Assembly (NCBI GenBank): GCA_002722295.1
Contig: PBLF01000029.1
Location: 178,978 to 242,977 of the forward strand
Source: Stappia sp.
GTDB lineage: Bacteria; Pseudomonadota; Alphaproteobacteria; Rhizobiales; Stappiaceae
Length of the DNA stretch: 64,000 nt
Reading direction: 5' to 3'
Part shown: piece after piece, positions 8,125 through 17,115 of the stretch
Numbering within the stretch: the stretch's first letter is position 1
How the letters are laid out: every line of letters starts with the position of its first letter
Notes under the pieces: generated by a model
Databases searched by the model: none
The model's input: only the letters and a program-made list of their open reading frames with translations
What the model was told of the DNA's origin: nothing
Made by a program: the position numbers and the translations under genes

Positions 8125-9108
8125 ATGTTTCGTATTCGTAGCCTGGCGGCTATGTCCGCCTTTGCAGTCACCGTTGCATTGTCCGGGTCCGCGCTTGCGG
8201 CCCAGGTGCTGAACTTCGCGCATTCGACCGCGCAGGGTTCGCACTACAGCATGGGCGTGCAGGCCTTCGCCAAGAAGCTCGCCGAGCTTTCCGACGGCAA
8301 GTACGAAATCCGCGAGCAGGCCGCCGGCGCTCTCGGCGGCGAGCGTGACGTGATCGAGGGGCTCCAGATCGGTTCCGTGGAACTGACCGTGTCCTCGACC
8401 GGCCCGCTCGGCAACTTCGTGCCGGAGGCGCTCGTCCTCGACCTGCCGTTCCTGTTCAAGGACTACGCCAACGCGCGCGCCGTGCTCGACGGTCCGATCG
8501 GCCAGGAGCTTCTGGACAAGGTCAGCGAGAACAATCTCGTCGGTCTCGCCTGGTCGGAGAACGGCTTCCGTCATGTCACCAACTCCAAGCATCCGGTGAA
8601 GACGCCTGCCGATCTCGAGGGCCTGAAGATCCGCACCATGGAAAACCCGGTGCACATGGAAGCCTTCCGCGCGGCCGGCGCCTCGCCGACGCCGATGGCT
8701 TTCCCGGAGGTCTTCGCCGCCCTTCAGCAGCACGTGATCGACGGCCAGGAGAACCCGATCCCGGTCATCACCGCTTCCAAGTTCTGGGAAGTTCAGGACA
8801 ACCTGACCCTGACCGGCCACGTCTATTCGCCGGCCATCATCATCGCCTCGCCGACCCTGTGGGACGGTCTCAGCGATGAGGAGAAGGGCTGGTTCCGCGA
8901 GGCCGCCAAGGCTGGTGTCGCGGCGACCCGCGCGAAGGTCGAGTCCGACGAGGCCAACGGCGTCGCGCTGCTGCGCGAGCATGGCATGGAAGTGATTGAA
9001 AAGGTCGATCAGTCCGCCTTCCAGAAGGCCGTGAGCCCTGCGTATGACACGTTTGTCGCCAAGTACGGCGACGACATGCTCAAGCGCATCCAGGCCGCCC
9101 AGAACTGA
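8125..9108 (+). CDS. dctP: TRAP transporter substrate-binding protein, DctP type
   Basis: A 327-residue periplasmic protein that captures an organic or sugar acid for the Na+-driven TRAP permease. A signal peptide with a basic start (MFRIRS), a hydrophobic core and a GSALA-AQ cleavage site is clear. The mature protein has the family's GALGGERDVIEGLQIGSVE segment, an arginine in LKIRTMENP that should bind the substrate carboxylate, and a VIDGQENP region. I chose the ATG at 8125 because the in-frame ATG 15 bases earlier lies inside the GGGAGGA ribosome-binding site. DctQ and DctM follow downstream. Confidence 0.92.
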   Translation: MFRIRSLAAMSAFAVTVALSGSALAAQVLNFAHSTAQGSHYSMGVQAFAKKLAELSDGKYEIREQAAGALGGERDVIEGLQIGSVELTVSSTGPLGNFVPEALVLDLPFLFKDYANARAVLDGPIGQELLDKVSENNLVGLAWSENGFRHVTNSKHPVKTPADLEGLKIRTMENPVHMEAFRAAGASPTPMAFPEVFAALQQHVIDGQENPIPVITASKFWEVQDNLTLTGHVYSPAIIIASPTLWDGLSDEEKGWFREAAKAGVAATRAKVESDEANGVALLREHGMEVIEKVDQSAFQKAVSPAYDTFVAKYGDDMLKRIQAAQN

Positions 9109-9127
9109 GGCGCGCTTCTCCGAAAAA

Positions 9128-9154
9128 CCGGGGTGGCCCTTGCGGCCGCCCCGG
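9128..9154 (+). promoter_or_regulatory. Hairpin after the binding-protein gene (processing/attenuation)
   Basis: CCGGGGTGGCC pairs with GGCCGCCCCGG (11 bp, one G-T pair, 5-base loop) in the gap between dctP and dctQ. No T-run follows. Such hairpins stabilise the binding-protein message and lower expression of the downstream permease genes. The hairpins at 18449 and 33798 lie in equivalent places. Confidence 0.55.
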
Positions 9155-9167
9155 CAGGAGTTTCGAC

Positions 9168-9695
9168 ATGCAGTGGTTTTTCGCAGTCGAGCGCCGGATA
9201 ACCCGGCTTGCTCTCGAACTGTCGATCGCCGCACTGGCGATCATCGTCCTTCTCACCTTCTATCAGGTCGTCACCCGGTTCGTGTTCGGCCATCCTTCGG
9301 CCTGGTCCGAAGTCGCCGCACGCTCGGTGATGATGTGGATGGTGTTCATGGGGCTTGCGGCCGCTTTCCGGCAAGGGGCGATGATCGCTGTCGATTTCCT
9401 CATGGATGTCGGCCCGAAACCGCTTCGGTTCATCCTTGTCATTCTGATCGCCTTTGCCTCGCTGGTCTTCCTGGGCCTGCTGGTCTGGTACGGCTGGTCC
9501 ATGGCCGAGCGCGTCCAGCGCCAGAACCTCGCCGGTCTCGAGATCAGCATCGCATGGGTCTATGCCGCGCTGCCCGTCGGCGCAGCGCTTGCCGTTCCCG
9601 GCGTGGTCGCCCGCTTCATCGTGTCGCTGCGCGAACTGTCGTCCGGAGCCGATGAAGCTGATGGCGCCCCGAAGGACGTGGAGGGTCAGGTATGA
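9168..9695 (+). CDS. dctQ: TRAP transporter small permease, DctQ type
   Basis: A 175-residue inner-membrane protein with about four hydrophobic helices (starting near residues 20, 50, 90 and 125) and the DctQ signature region FYQVVTRFVFGHPSAWSEVAAR. It forms the small subunit of the TRAP permease with DctM. The stop overlaps the dctM start by four bases (ATGA), so the two are translationally coupled. The C-terminal tail after residue 158 is acidic and cytoplasmic. Confidence 0.9.
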   Translation: MQWFFAVERRITRLALELSIAALAIIVLLTFYQVVTRFVFGHPSAWSEVAARSVMMWMVFMGLAAAFRQGAMIAVDFLMDVGPKPLRFILVILIAFASLVFLGLLVWYGWSMAERVQRQNLAGLEISIAWVYAALPVGAALAVPGVVARFIVSLRELSSGADEADGAPKDVEGQV

Positions 9696-10969
9696 ACGCC
9701 GCTCTTGCCTTTTCCCTGCTGATCCTTTTCGCGACGGCAGTTCCCATCGGCGTGTCGCTGGTGCTTGCGAGCGCCTTCGGCATCACCTTCTTCTCGACGG
9801 TGCCGTTGCTGCTTGCGGTTCAGCGCATCTTCGCAAGTCTCGATTCATTCCCGCTTCTTGCCGTCCCGCTCTTCATCCTGTCGGGCAATCTGATGGCGTC
9901 GGCCGGAATTTCCGAGCGTCTGGTCGAACTGGCCAAGTCGATTGTCGGCGGCATCCAGGGCGGGCTTGCCTGCACCTGCGTCGTCACCTGCATGATCTTC
10001 GCGTCCGTGTCGGGATCGTCGGTCGCCACCACTTTCGCAATCGGAGTCATCCTGATCCCGGCGATGGTGCGTCACGGCTATCCGGTCGGGACGGCGGCCG
10101 CGATCCAGGCCTCCTCGGCCGAACTCGGCGTGCTCATTCCGCCGTCGATCCCGCTCATTCTCTACGGTGTCGCCACCGAGACCTCCATCGGCCAGCTCTT
10201 CCTGGCTGGCATCGGTCCCGGCATCCTCGTTGCCTCCGCGCTCTTTCTCTACCTGCTGATCCTCTGCCGGGTGAAGGGCTACGGAAAGATGGACGGCGAC
10301 GAGCGCAAGCCGTTCTTCGAGGCGCTGGTCCACTCGGCCTGGGCGCTGGTGATGCCGCTCGTCGTGCTTGGAGGTATCTACGGCGGCGTCTTCACGCCGA
10401 CCGAGGCGTCGTCCATCGCGGTGGTCTACGCACTCGTCGTGGGCGTCTTCGTGTACCGCACGCTGACGCTGGAGAAGATCTACGCGGCGCTTCGCACCTC
10501 GGCGGTGTCGAGCACCGTCATCATGATCATCATTGCCGGTGCGGGCCTGTTCTCGTTCCTCGTGACGCGCAGCGGGCTGCCGTCGATCATCGCCGAATGG
10601 GTGCGCGACGTCTTCACCGACAAGTACAGCTTCCTGATCGCGGTCAACGTGTTCCTGTTCTTCGTGGGCATGTTCATCGAGACCTCGGCGGCGATCCTCG
10701 TGCTTGCGCCGCTGCTTGCCCCGATCGCGATCAGCTACGGCGTCGATCCGGTGCACTTCGGCCTGGTGATCGTCGTGAACCTGGCGCTCGGCATGTTCAC
10801 GCCCCCTGTCGGCGTCAACCTCTTCGCCGCCTGTGCGGTGGCGCGGATCCCCATCCAGCGGATCATACCCGCGCTTGTGCCCATGGTGCTCGTCGTCATG
10901 GCCTGCGTGTTGCTGGTGACCTATGTGCCGGTGGTCTCACTCGGCCTGGTCGAACTGTTCTACAGGTGA
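9692..10969 (+). CDS. dctM: TRAP transporter large permease, DctM type
   Basis: A 425-residue inner-membrane protein with a dozen or so hydrophobic segments, the ion-transporter superfamily subunit that uses a Na+ gradient to import the substrate delivered by DctP. Family landmarks are VPLFILSGNLM (about residue 57), SVSGSSVATTFAIG, ELGVLIPPSIPLILYG, GVFTPTEASSIAVVYA and GMFTPPVGVNLFAACAVA near the C terminus. Full length. It is followed after 37 bp by the SDR gene in the same direction. Confidence 0.93.
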   Translation: MNAALAFSLLILFATAVPIGVSLVLASAFGITFFSTVPLLLAVQRIFASLDSFPLLAVPLFILSGNLMASAGISERLVELAKSIVGGIQGGLACTCVVTCMIFASVSGSSVATTFAIGVILIPAMVRHGYPVGTAAAIQASSAELGVLIPPSIPLILYGVATETSIGQLFLAGIGPGILVASALFLYLLILCRVKGYGKMDGDERKPFFEALVHSAWALVMPLVVLGGIYGGVFTPTEASSIAVVYALVVGVFVYRTLTLEKIYAALRTSAVSSTVIMIIIAGAGLFSFLVTRSGLPSIIAEWVRDVFTDKYSFLIAVNVFLFFVGMFIETSAAILVLAPLLAPIAISYGVDPVHFGLVIVVNLALGMFTPPVGVNLFAACAVARIPIQRIIPALVPMVLVVMACVLLVTYVPVVSLGLVELFYR

Positions 10970-11006
10970 CGGCGGCCCGCGCCGTCACCCATCAGGAGAG
11001 AAATTC

Positions 11007-11756
11007 ATGAAGCTTCAGGACAGGGTCGCAATCGTCACCGGTGCGGGTGGCGGCTATGGCGAGGGCATTGCCCACTATTTCGCCGAGCAGGGCGCCAAGG
11101 TCGTGGTGGCCGACATCCGCGCCGACGCGGCCGAGCGGGTGGCTTCCGACATCGGTCCCTCGGCGATCGCCATCGCGGCGGACGTGACCAAGAGCGAAGA
11201 CACCAAGGCGATGATCGACGCCGCGGTGAAGCATTTCGGCAAGCTCGACATTCTCGTCAACAATGCCGGCACCACGCACAAGAACCAGTCGATGCTGAAC
11301 ATCGACGAGGCGACCTTCGACAAGGTGTTCGACGTCAACGTCAAGTCGATCTACCACGCGGCCATGCACGGCGTGCCGGCGCTGGAGAAGAATGGCGGCG
11401 GTGTCATCATCAACATCGCGTCCACCGCCGGCGTGCGTCCGCGTCCGGGCCTGACCTGGTACAACGGCACCAAGGGCGCGGTGATTGCCATCACCAAGTC
11501 CATGGCCGTCGAGCTTGCCGACCGCAAGATCCGCGTTTGCGGCATCAATCCGGTGATGGGAGAGACGGGCCTCACGGACCAGTTCCTGCCGGGCGAGGAT
11601 TCTCCCGAGACGCGTGCGAAGATCATTGCCGGCATTCCGCTCGGGCGCATGTCGCGTCCGCTGGATATCGCCAAGGCATGCGGGTTCCTGGCCTCTGACG
11701 AGGCGGAGTTCATCACCGGCGTGCTGCTGGAAGTCGACGGCGGCCGCTGCGTCTGA
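11007..11756 (+). CDS. SDR family NAD(P)-dependent oxidoreductase
   Basis: A 249-residue classical short-chain dehydrogenase. The cofactor motif TGAGGGYGEG (residues 11-20), an acidic residue in VVADIRAD suggesting NAD preference, NNAG, catalytic Ser in NIASTAG and YNGTK are all present. A longer frame opens upstream, but the ATG at 11007 follows a GGAGAG site. As the last gene of the TRAP operon it probably oxidises or reduces the imported sugar acid or alcohol. It is close to the glucose-1-dehydrogenase-like SDRs, and the substrate cannot be told from sequence. Confidence 0.87.
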   Translation: MKLQDRVAIVTGAGGGYGEGIAHYFAEQGAKVVVADIRADAAERVASDIGPSAIAIAADVTKSEDTKAMIDAAVKHFGKLDILVNNAGTTHKNQSMLNIDEATFDKVFDVNVKSIYHAAMHGVPALEKNGGGVIINIASTAGVRPRPGLTWYNGTKGAVIAITKSMAVELADRKIRVCGINPVMGETGLTDQFLPGEDSPETRAKIIAGIPLGRMSRPLDIAKACGFLASDEAEFITGVLLEVDGGRCV

Positions 11757-11804
11757 GCCGGCCGGCGCCTCTGCGGTGCTTGTTGCGCCGCGGATCACGT
11801 TGCG

Positions 11805-11834
11805 AAGGGAGGGCCTCGGGCCCTCCCTTTTTTT
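11805..11834 (+). terminator. Rho-independent terminator of the TRAP/SDR operon
   Basis: AAGGGAGGGCC pairs perfectly with GGCCCTCCCTT (11 bp, 3-base loop TCG), followed by a run of T. It lies 48 bp past the SDR stop. Confidence 0.92.
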
Positions 11835-12006
11835 GTTTTCGCGAGGCGTGCGACGCGGTGAAGGAGAAAAGATGAGAAATTTGCGAAAGAATTTGAAAAG
11901 GCTTTGGCCGGGTTTATGTTGTTTCGCGCTGGCCGTTGGTGGACAGGTAGGCGCCTGAGGGGTGCCGTTAACGTCATGACATACCCTGAGGCGAGCATTC
12001 CGTCTC

Positions 12007-12942
12007 ATGCAAGCGGCCCCGGGGGGAACGGAGACGTTGGTCTTGCCTACGGTTGAAGCCATGCTGGCGCGTCTGCTTGACGACAGTACGACCCTCGTGG
12101 CGGTCTTCGACGAGCACGACATCCTGCGCAGGTCAAACAGGGCCTACCGGGAGGCCTACCACGTCGACGACGGCGAGGAGATCCTCTGGGCCGACATCAT
12201 GCGCCGCAATCATGCGCATGGCCGGGGAGCGATCATCGACGCGGACGATATCGAAGCCTGGCTTGTCACGGCCCTCTCGCGCAGGGGAAAGCTTGCCAGC
12301 CGTTCCTTCGAGGTGGATCTGGTCGACGGGCGCTGGCTTTGGATGTGCGAGACCGTTCTGGAAAACGGCTGGAGCCTTGCCATTGCCTCCGATGTTACCA
12401 ACCTCAAGGCTGGCGAACGGGAGCTGCGCCAGCTCACCGACAAGGCGATACGCGAGGCGCAGACGGATTCCCTGACCGGAATTTCGAACCGTCGCTACAT
12501 GATGCTGGTTCTTGACCGGCTGCTTGCAAGTCCGGCCGGCAATCCGCCGGACAGCATCTGCCTGATCGACATCGATCACTTCAAATCCATCAACGACCGC
12601 CATGGGCATGAAGTCGGCGACGAAGTGCTCGTCGATTTTTCCCGCCGGATGCGCAATGCGGTCCGGCCCTCCGACACTTTCGGCAGGATCGGAGGTGAGG
12701 AATTCATGCTCGTTTTTCCCGGTCTCGGCCACGCCGAGGCGGAGCGTGTCCTTGCGCGCATCCTGAGGAAAATCCGCAATCACGCCTATGTCGGGCGCGG
12801 CGTGGAGGTTTTCTATACGGTGTCCGCCGGTCTCGTCGAGCGACGCCGGTCCGATGACGCGCGCTCGATCTATGGCCGTGCGGACCAGGCGCTTTACGAC
12901 GCCAAGCAGGGCGGGCGAGACCGCATCCAGGTCGCCGCCTGA
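12007..12942 (+). CDS. Diguanylate cyclase with N-terminal PAS-like domain
   Basis: A 311-residue cytoplasmic enzyme making cyclic di-GMP from two GTP. An N-terminal PAS-like sensor covers about residues 20-135, followed by a short linker helix and a GGDEF domain from about 152. The active-site signature is GGEEF (229-233), with metal-binding D188 in LIDIDHFKSIND. An allosteric inhibition site RxxD (R220-D223) lies five residues before it, so product inhibition is expected. No membrane segment is seen, so sensing is intracellular. It stands alone between two operons. The start is not strongly supported by a ribosome-binding site; an internal ATG at 12061 is possible. Confidence 0.9.
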   Translation: MQAAPGGTETLVLPTVEAMLARLLDDSTTLVAVFDEHDILRRSNRAYREAYHVDDGEEILWADIMRRNHAHGRGAIIDADDIEAWLVTALSRRGKLASRSFEVDLVDGRWLWMCETVLENGWSLAIASDVTNLKAGERELRQLTDKAIREAQTDSLTGISNRRYMMLVLDRLLASPAGNPPDSICLIDIDHFKSINDRHGHEVGDEVLVDFSRRMRNAVRPSDTFGRIGGEEFMLVFPGLGHAEAERVLARILRKIRNHAYVGRGVEVFYTVSAGLVERRRSDDARSIYGRADQALYDAKQGGRDRIQVAA

Positions 12943-12944
12943 GT

Positions 12945-13643
12945 TTAGCCGGATAATTTTCCGCGAAATCCGCTTTCCGCATAGTCGATGATGCGTTCCA
13001 GCACCGGTTCGAACGTGGAGGTGTCGCACGAACCGTTCGACAGGCTGTCGAGGCGCGCGAGATCGGTGATCGTGTAGTGCAGCGCGCCGAGCGTGAAATG
13101 CAGCCGCCAGAGAATGTCATCTTCCGACAGGTCCGGCAGGGCTTGGGCCAGAGCGGGCAGAAAGCGCCTGAGGTGGTCCAGGTCTTCATGGAAGAGCGCG
13201 CGGAGGGGCGAGCCGGGGTCCGCCTGGCAGCGGATCAGGAACTGGATGAAAAGCGCCCGGCCGCCAGGATCGAAGCTCCAGCGGATCGCCGGCCGCAGCA
13301 ACGCGTCGAGCACCATGCGCAGGCCAACGGGACTTGGCAGCGCGGCCTCCACCGCTTCCGAGAGAAGCCGTGCGCGCTCGCGGTTCAGATCGCGGGCGCG
13401 GCGCAGGAAGACCTGCTTGAAGAGCTCTTCCTTGCTGCCGAAATGATAGTTCGCCGCCCCGAGGCCGACACCGGCCCGTGAGGCGATATCCCGCATGGAG
13501 ACGGCGGCATAGCTCGCGCCTGCGAAGAGCGTTTCCGCGGCGTCGAGAATGCGCGTCCTGCTTTCGCCCGCGCGTGGGTCTCTCTGCCGGGAGCCGTTGT
13601 CCTTCGCTCTTTCCCCGCCCAAGACAACCGCTCCATTGCTCAC
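12945..13643 (-). CDS. TetR family transcriptional regulator
   Basis: A 232-residue repressor starting at GTG. Residues about 25-75 hold the TetR helix-turn-helix (ILDAAETLFAGASYAAVSMRDIASRAGVGLGAANYHFGSKEELF). The C-terminal region about 85-215 fits the YbiH/CerR-like ligand-binding domain. It is divergent from the SDR / acyl-CoA dehydrogenase / phosphotransferase genes, and a perfect 16-bp palindrome lies between them. An acyl-CoA or hydroxy-acid derivative is the likely inducer. The gene ends two bases from the diguanylate cyclase stop on the other strand. Confidence 0.87.
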   Translation of the reverse strand: MSNGAVVLGGERAKDNGSRQRDPRAGESRTRILDAAETLFAGASYAAVSMRDIASRAGVGLGAANYHFGSKEELFKQVFLRRARDLNRERARLLSEAVEAALPSPVGLRMVLDALLRPAIRWSFDPGGRALFIQFLIRCQADPGSPLRALFHEDLDHLRRFLPALAQALPDLSEDDILWRLHFTLGALHYTITDLARLDSLSNGSCDTSTFEPVLERIIDYAESGFRGKLSG

Positions 13644-13689
13644 TTTTCATCCGCAGCGTTGGTACCACACGGGATCGTCCGCGAGAACA

Positions 13690-13705
13690 TTGAACGATCG
13701 TTCAA
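13690..13705. promoter_or_regulatory. Perfect 16-bp palindrome, TetR operator
   Basis: TTGAACGATCGTTCAA is its own reverse complement. It is centred in the divergent gap between the TetR gene and the SDR gene, the classical position for a TetR autoregulatory operator. Confidence 0.85.
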
Positions 13706-13784
13706 GACTTGCTACGACTGTTGCGGGAGGATTTTTCATGACGTTCACACTACCCAGGATGCGTGTGCCGGGGAGGGCTCGCGC

Positions 13785-14552
13785 ATGAGCGGGCGGTTCG
13801 ATCTCGCGGGCCGGACCGCCGTCGTCACCGGTGCCTCGTCCGGTCTGGGAGCACATTTCGCGCGTGTGCTCGGTCGGGAGGGCGCGCGGATCGCACTTGT
13901 CGCCCGGCGTGCCGGGCGGCTTGCCGAAAGCGCTGACTCCCTTGCGGCGGAGGGGATCGAGGCAAGCGTCCACGTTGCCGATGTGACCGACAGGTCGTCA
14001 CTTGAAGCCGCCTTCGACGAGATCGTCGACAGGCATGGCGGTATCGACATTCTCGTCAATAATGCCGGCATCGCTCGCCCCCGGTCGTTTCTGAAGATGG
14101 AAGAGGACGACTGGAGCACGGTCATCGACACGGACCTGTCCGGCGTCTGGCGCACGGCGCAGGTCGCGGCCCGCCACATGGCGGAGCGGGGGCAGGGCGG
14201 CAGCATCGTCAACATCGCGTCCGTGCTGGGTTTCGTGGTGCAGCCGACGCAAGTCAACTATGCCGCCGCCAAGGCGGCGGTGCTGCACATGACGAAGGCG
14301 ATGGCGCGCGAACTCGGGCGCCATGACATCCGGGTCAACGCGATCGCGCCCGGATACTTCCGTACGGAGATCAACGCCGACTTTTTCGAGACGGAGAAGG
14401 GGAAGGCGCTTGTCGAACGCCTGTTCCCCGGTCGTCTCGGTCGCCACGAGGAACTGGACGGGCCGCTTCTGCTCCTTGCCTCGCAGGCCGGAAGCTTCAT
14501 GACCGGCACCACACTCGTGGTGGACGGCGGCACCATTCTCACCGACGTTTGA
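13785..14552 (+). CDS. SDR family oxidoreductase
   Basis: A 255-residue short-chain dehydrogenase: TGASSGLG cofactor motif (about residues 15-22), an Arg in LVARRAGRL suggesting NADP use, NNAG, catalytic Ser in NIASVLG, and YAAAK. The start at 13785 gives the normal family length; a longer reading would run through the operator. It is the first gene of a three-gene unit with an acyl-CoA dehydrogenase and a phosphotransferase. In such units an SDR can interconvert keto and hydroxy acyl groups, here possibly a 4-keto or 3-hydroxyacyl intermediate (inference). Confidence 0.85.
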   Translation: MSGRFDLAGRTAVVTGASSGLGAHFARVLGREGARIALVARRAGRLAESADSLAAEGIEASVHVADVTDRSSLEAAFDEIVDRHGGIDILVNNAGIARPRSFLKMEEDDWSTVIDTDLSGVWRTAQVAARHMAERGQGGSIVNIASVLGFVVQPTQVNYAAAKAAVLHMTKAMARELGRHDIRVNAIAPGYFRTEINADFFETEKGKALVERLFPGRLGRHEELDGPLLLLASQAGSFMTGTTLVVDGGTILTDV

Positions 14553-14566
14553 GCAAAGGCCGACCG

Positions 14567-15766
14567 ATGGATGCAAACGCCCTTTCCGACCTGACCAGCA
14601 GGCTGTCCTCCTTCGTGGAGGACCGGGTCATTCCCTCCGAGGCGGAGTATTTCGCCCATGTGGAGCAGCCGGGAAAACGCTGGACAATCCCTCCGGTCAT
14701 CGAGGATCTCAAGCGCGACGCCCGCGCGCAGGGGCTGTGGAACCTCTGGTGCCCGCACGCCGAATACGGCGCCGGCCTCGACAATCGGGCATATGCGCCG
14801 CTCGCGGAGATCATGGGCCGCTCGCTCATCGCGCCCGAGGTGTTCAACTGCAACGCTCCCGACACCGGCAACATGGAGGTTTTGATCAGCTATGGCACGC
14901 GGGAGCAGCAGGACACCTGGCTGAGGCCGCTTCTGGCCGGCGAGATCCGCTCGGCCTTCTCCATGACGGAGCCTGACGTTGCGTCCTCGGACGCGACCAA
15001 CATCCAGGCGTCGATCCTGTGTGACGGCGGAGACTACGTGATCAACGGCTGCAAGTGGTGGTCGACCGGGGCGATGGATCCGCGTTGCCGGATCCTGATC
15101 GTGATGGGCAAGACGGATCCGTCCGCCGAGCGGCACCGCCAGCAGTCGATGATACTCGTGCCAGTCGATACGCCGGGCGTGACCATCCGCCGGCCGCTTA
15201 CGGTTTTCGGGGCCGACGACGCGCCGCACGGCCATGCGGAGATCACTTTCGAGAACGTGCGCGTTCCGGCAGGCAACATGCTGCTTGGCGAGGGCAGGGG
15301 CTTCGAGATCGCGCAGGGGCGCCTCGGCCCAGGCCGGATCCACCACTGCATGAGGCTGATCGGCGCGGCCCAGCGCGCACTGGAACTCATGTGCCGGCGG
15401 GCGCAGTCGCGCGTGGCATTCGGCAAGCCCCTGTCGGATCAGGGTGTCGTGCGGCAGCAGATCGCGCTGTCCGCTTGCGAGATCGAGCAGGGCAGGCTCC
15501 TGGCCCTCGCCGCCGCCGATGCCATGGACAAACTTGGCAACAAGGCAGCGCGCAACCTGATCGCCATGGCGAAGATCACCATCCCGGCCATGGCGCAACA
15601 GGTGATAGATCGTGCCATCCAGGTGCACGGCGCGGGCGGATTGTCCCAGGACACGGCGCTTGCGGGGCTTTTCGCCTATGCACGTACCATCCGGCTCGCC
15701 GACGGCCCCGACGAGGTGCATCAGGATGCTCTGGCGCGCCAGCTTCTCAAGGCGTGGCCCGCATGA
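14567..15766 (+). CDS. Acyl-CoA dehydrogenase, ACAD11/LvaC-like
   Basis: A 399-residue flavoprotein of the acyl-CoA dehydrogenase superfamily. The FAD-binding core [17 protein letters not shown] (about residue 130), the KWWSTGA segment typical of ACAD10/11 relatives, and the C-terminal [15 protein letters not shown] region are visible. A TTG 18 bases upstream overlaps the SDR stop, but the ATG is preferred. Its stop overlaps the following phosphotransferase by four bases. The pair ACAD plus APH-type kinase is the bacterial equivalent of vertebrate ACAD10/11 and of LvaC/LvaA, which convert 4-hydroxyacyl-CoA via a phosphorylated intermediate to an enoyl-CoA. Substrate chain length is unknown. 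Confidence 0.87.
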   Translation: MDANALSDLTSRLSSFVEDRVIPSEAEYFAHVEQPGKRWTIPPVIEDLKRDARAQGLWNLWCPHAEYGAGLDNRAYAPLAEIMGRSLIAPEVFNCNAPDTGNMEVLISYGTREQQDTWLRPLLAGEIRSAFSMTEPDVASSDATNIQASILCDGGDYVINGCKWWSTGAMDPRCRILIVMGKTDPSAERHRQQSMILVPVDTPGVTIRRPLTVFGADDAPHGHAEITFENVRVPAGNMLLGEGRGFEIAQGRLGPGRIHHCMRLIGAAQRALELMCRRAQSRVAFGKPLSDQGVVRQQIALSACEIEQGRLLALAAADAMDKLGNKAARNLIAMAKITIPAMAQQVIDRAIQVHGAGGLSQDTALAGLFAYARTIRLADGPDEVHQDALARQLLKAWPA

Positions 15767-16806
15767 GCGCGCCGGCCGCAGGCGCGGGCGTGCCCGACGA
15801 CGTGGCCGCCCTCGCGCCGCTCCTTGGCGAACGCGTCGGGGAGCTTGGCGGAATGCCGCGCATCCTGCCGCTCGGCCAGGGGCAGTCCAACCCCACCTTT
15901 CGTCTCGAGGGGCCGGGCGGTCAGGCGGTGCTGCGTGTCCAGCCGCCGGGAGACCTTCTCAAGGGCGCGCACGCGGTCGACCGTGAGTACAGGGTGATGA
16001 AGGCACTCGCTCCGACGCGCGTTCCGGTTCCACGGGTCATGCTGCTTGGCGAGGCGGGGGAGGGCCTCGACCGCAAGTATGTGGTCATGGAACTGATCGA
16101 AGGTGTCGTGCACTGGGATCCGGCGATCCCCGGCGCAACGCGGGAGCAACGCGCGGCAATCCACGAGGCGATGGTCACGGTGCTCGCCGACCTGCACTCG
16201 GTGGACGTCGACGCCTGCGGCCTCGGTGACTACGGGCGCCCCGGCAACTACTTTGCCCGGCAGATCGCCACCTGGGAGCGGCAGTACCGGCAGTCCGAAA
16301 CCGCAAGGATACCCGATATCGAGCGGCTGATCGGCTGGCTGGGCGAGGCCCGCCTTCCCCCCGATGCGGCGCCCGCGCTGGTTCATGGCGACTTCAGGAT
16401 CGACAACATGGTGTTCGCCGCTTCCGGGGAGCGTGTATGCGCCGTGCTCGACTGGGAACTGTCCACGCTGGGACATCCCTACGCGGATCTCGCGTATCAG
16501 TGCATGCAGTGGCGGTTGCCGCATGACAGCACCTTCAAGGGGCTTGGAGGGATCGACCGGGCGCGCCTCGGCATTCCCTCGGAGGAGGCCTATGTCGCGG
16601 CCTATTGCCGGAAACGGGGATTGCCGGGCATCGAGAACTGGACGTTCTGCCTGGCGTTCTCCTTCTTCCGCCTCGCCGCGATCCTTCAGGGGGTCTACAA
16701 GCGCCACCTCGACGGCAATGCGGCAAACGCGGAGACGGCCAGGCATTATGGCCGGACCGTTCCGGTGCTGGCACGTCTTGCCTGCGAGGCCATAGAGGCA
16801 TCCTAG
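15763..16806 (+). CDS. Phosphotransferase (APH family), probable 4-hydroxyacyl-CoA kinase, LvaA/ACAD10-like
   Basis: A 347-residue small-molecule kinase with the aminoglycoside-phosphotransferase fold. The Brenner motif [12 protein letters not shown] (catalytic D210, N215) and the Mg-binding LDWE (D230) are intact. The GQSNPTFRL and [10 protein letters not shown] segments are typical of the N-terminal domain of ACAD10/11 and of LvaA. In relatives the beta-3 region commonly has lysine near VLR-x-x-PPG; here it reads VLRVQPPG, so the ATP-phosphate lysine may be missing or displaced. ATGA overlap with the dehydrogenase gene indicates coupled production. It is not an antibiotic-resistance enzyme by context. 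Confidence 0.82.
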   Translation: MSAPAAGAGVPDDVAALAPLLGERVGELGGMPRILPLGQGQSNPTFRLEGPGGQAVLRVQPPGDLLKGAHAVDREYRVMKALAPTRVPVPRVMLLGEAGEGLDRKYVVMELIEGVVHWDPAIPGATREQRAAIHEAMVTVLADLHSVDVDACGLGDYGRPGNYFARQIATWERQYRQSETARIPDIERLIGWLGEARLPPDAAPALVHGDFRIDNMVFAASGERVCAVLDWELSTLGHPYADLAYQCMQWRLPHDSTFKGLGGIDRARLGIPSEEAYVAAYCRKRGLPGIENWTFCLAFSFFRLAAILQGVYKRHLDGNAANAETARHYGRTVPVLARLACEAIEAS

Positions 16807-17115
16807 CGACTCCTCCGGCAAGCGGAGCGGGACCAGGGCACGGCGCGTGGTGCCATGTCGCCGACCCGCCGCATCCTGATCCCGTGCATCGTTCCTTTCC
16901 CGTTCCGCGCTGCTGAACCCCCGTCACCGCATGTGGCAATTGCGGATATTGCGGAGGCATTGTCACAAAACTGTTTTGGAATATGCGGATATTGACGCTC
17001 GAAATTCGTCAAAACGGTCATATGGCCACACCGGGCCCACAGAGTAATTCTGCGGGAAAAGGTATCGGGCCTGCCACCTGATCGGGTTTCCACACGAATT
17101 TGGAGGTCAGTTCGC
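16807..17115. other. Intergenic region with sugar-ABC promoter elements
   Basis: This stretch has no convincing coding sequence. The first part is GC-rich trailing sequence of the phosphotransferase gene. From about 16940 it becomes AT-richer and holds repeats and palindromes that look like the control region of the following ABC operon. A GGAGG ribosome-binding site precedes the next start. Confidence 0.6.
16941..17012. promoter_or_regulatory. Candidate operator cluster for the sugar ABC operon
   Basis: Three elements occur within 72 bp: the direct repeat TGCGGATATTG at 16941-16951 and 16984-16994; the palindrome CAAAAC-T-GTTTTG at 16966-16978; and the inverted repeat TTGACG-N9-CGTCAA at 16992-17012. 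The DeoR-type regulator at the end of the operon (21403) is the likely binder of at least one of them. Confidence 0.45.

Noticed and set aside
15763..16806. Reading the APH-type kinase as an antibiotic-resistance gene
   Set aside because: Coupling to an acyl-CoA dehydrogenase and ACAD11/LvaA-like motifs indicate acyl-CoA metabolism.
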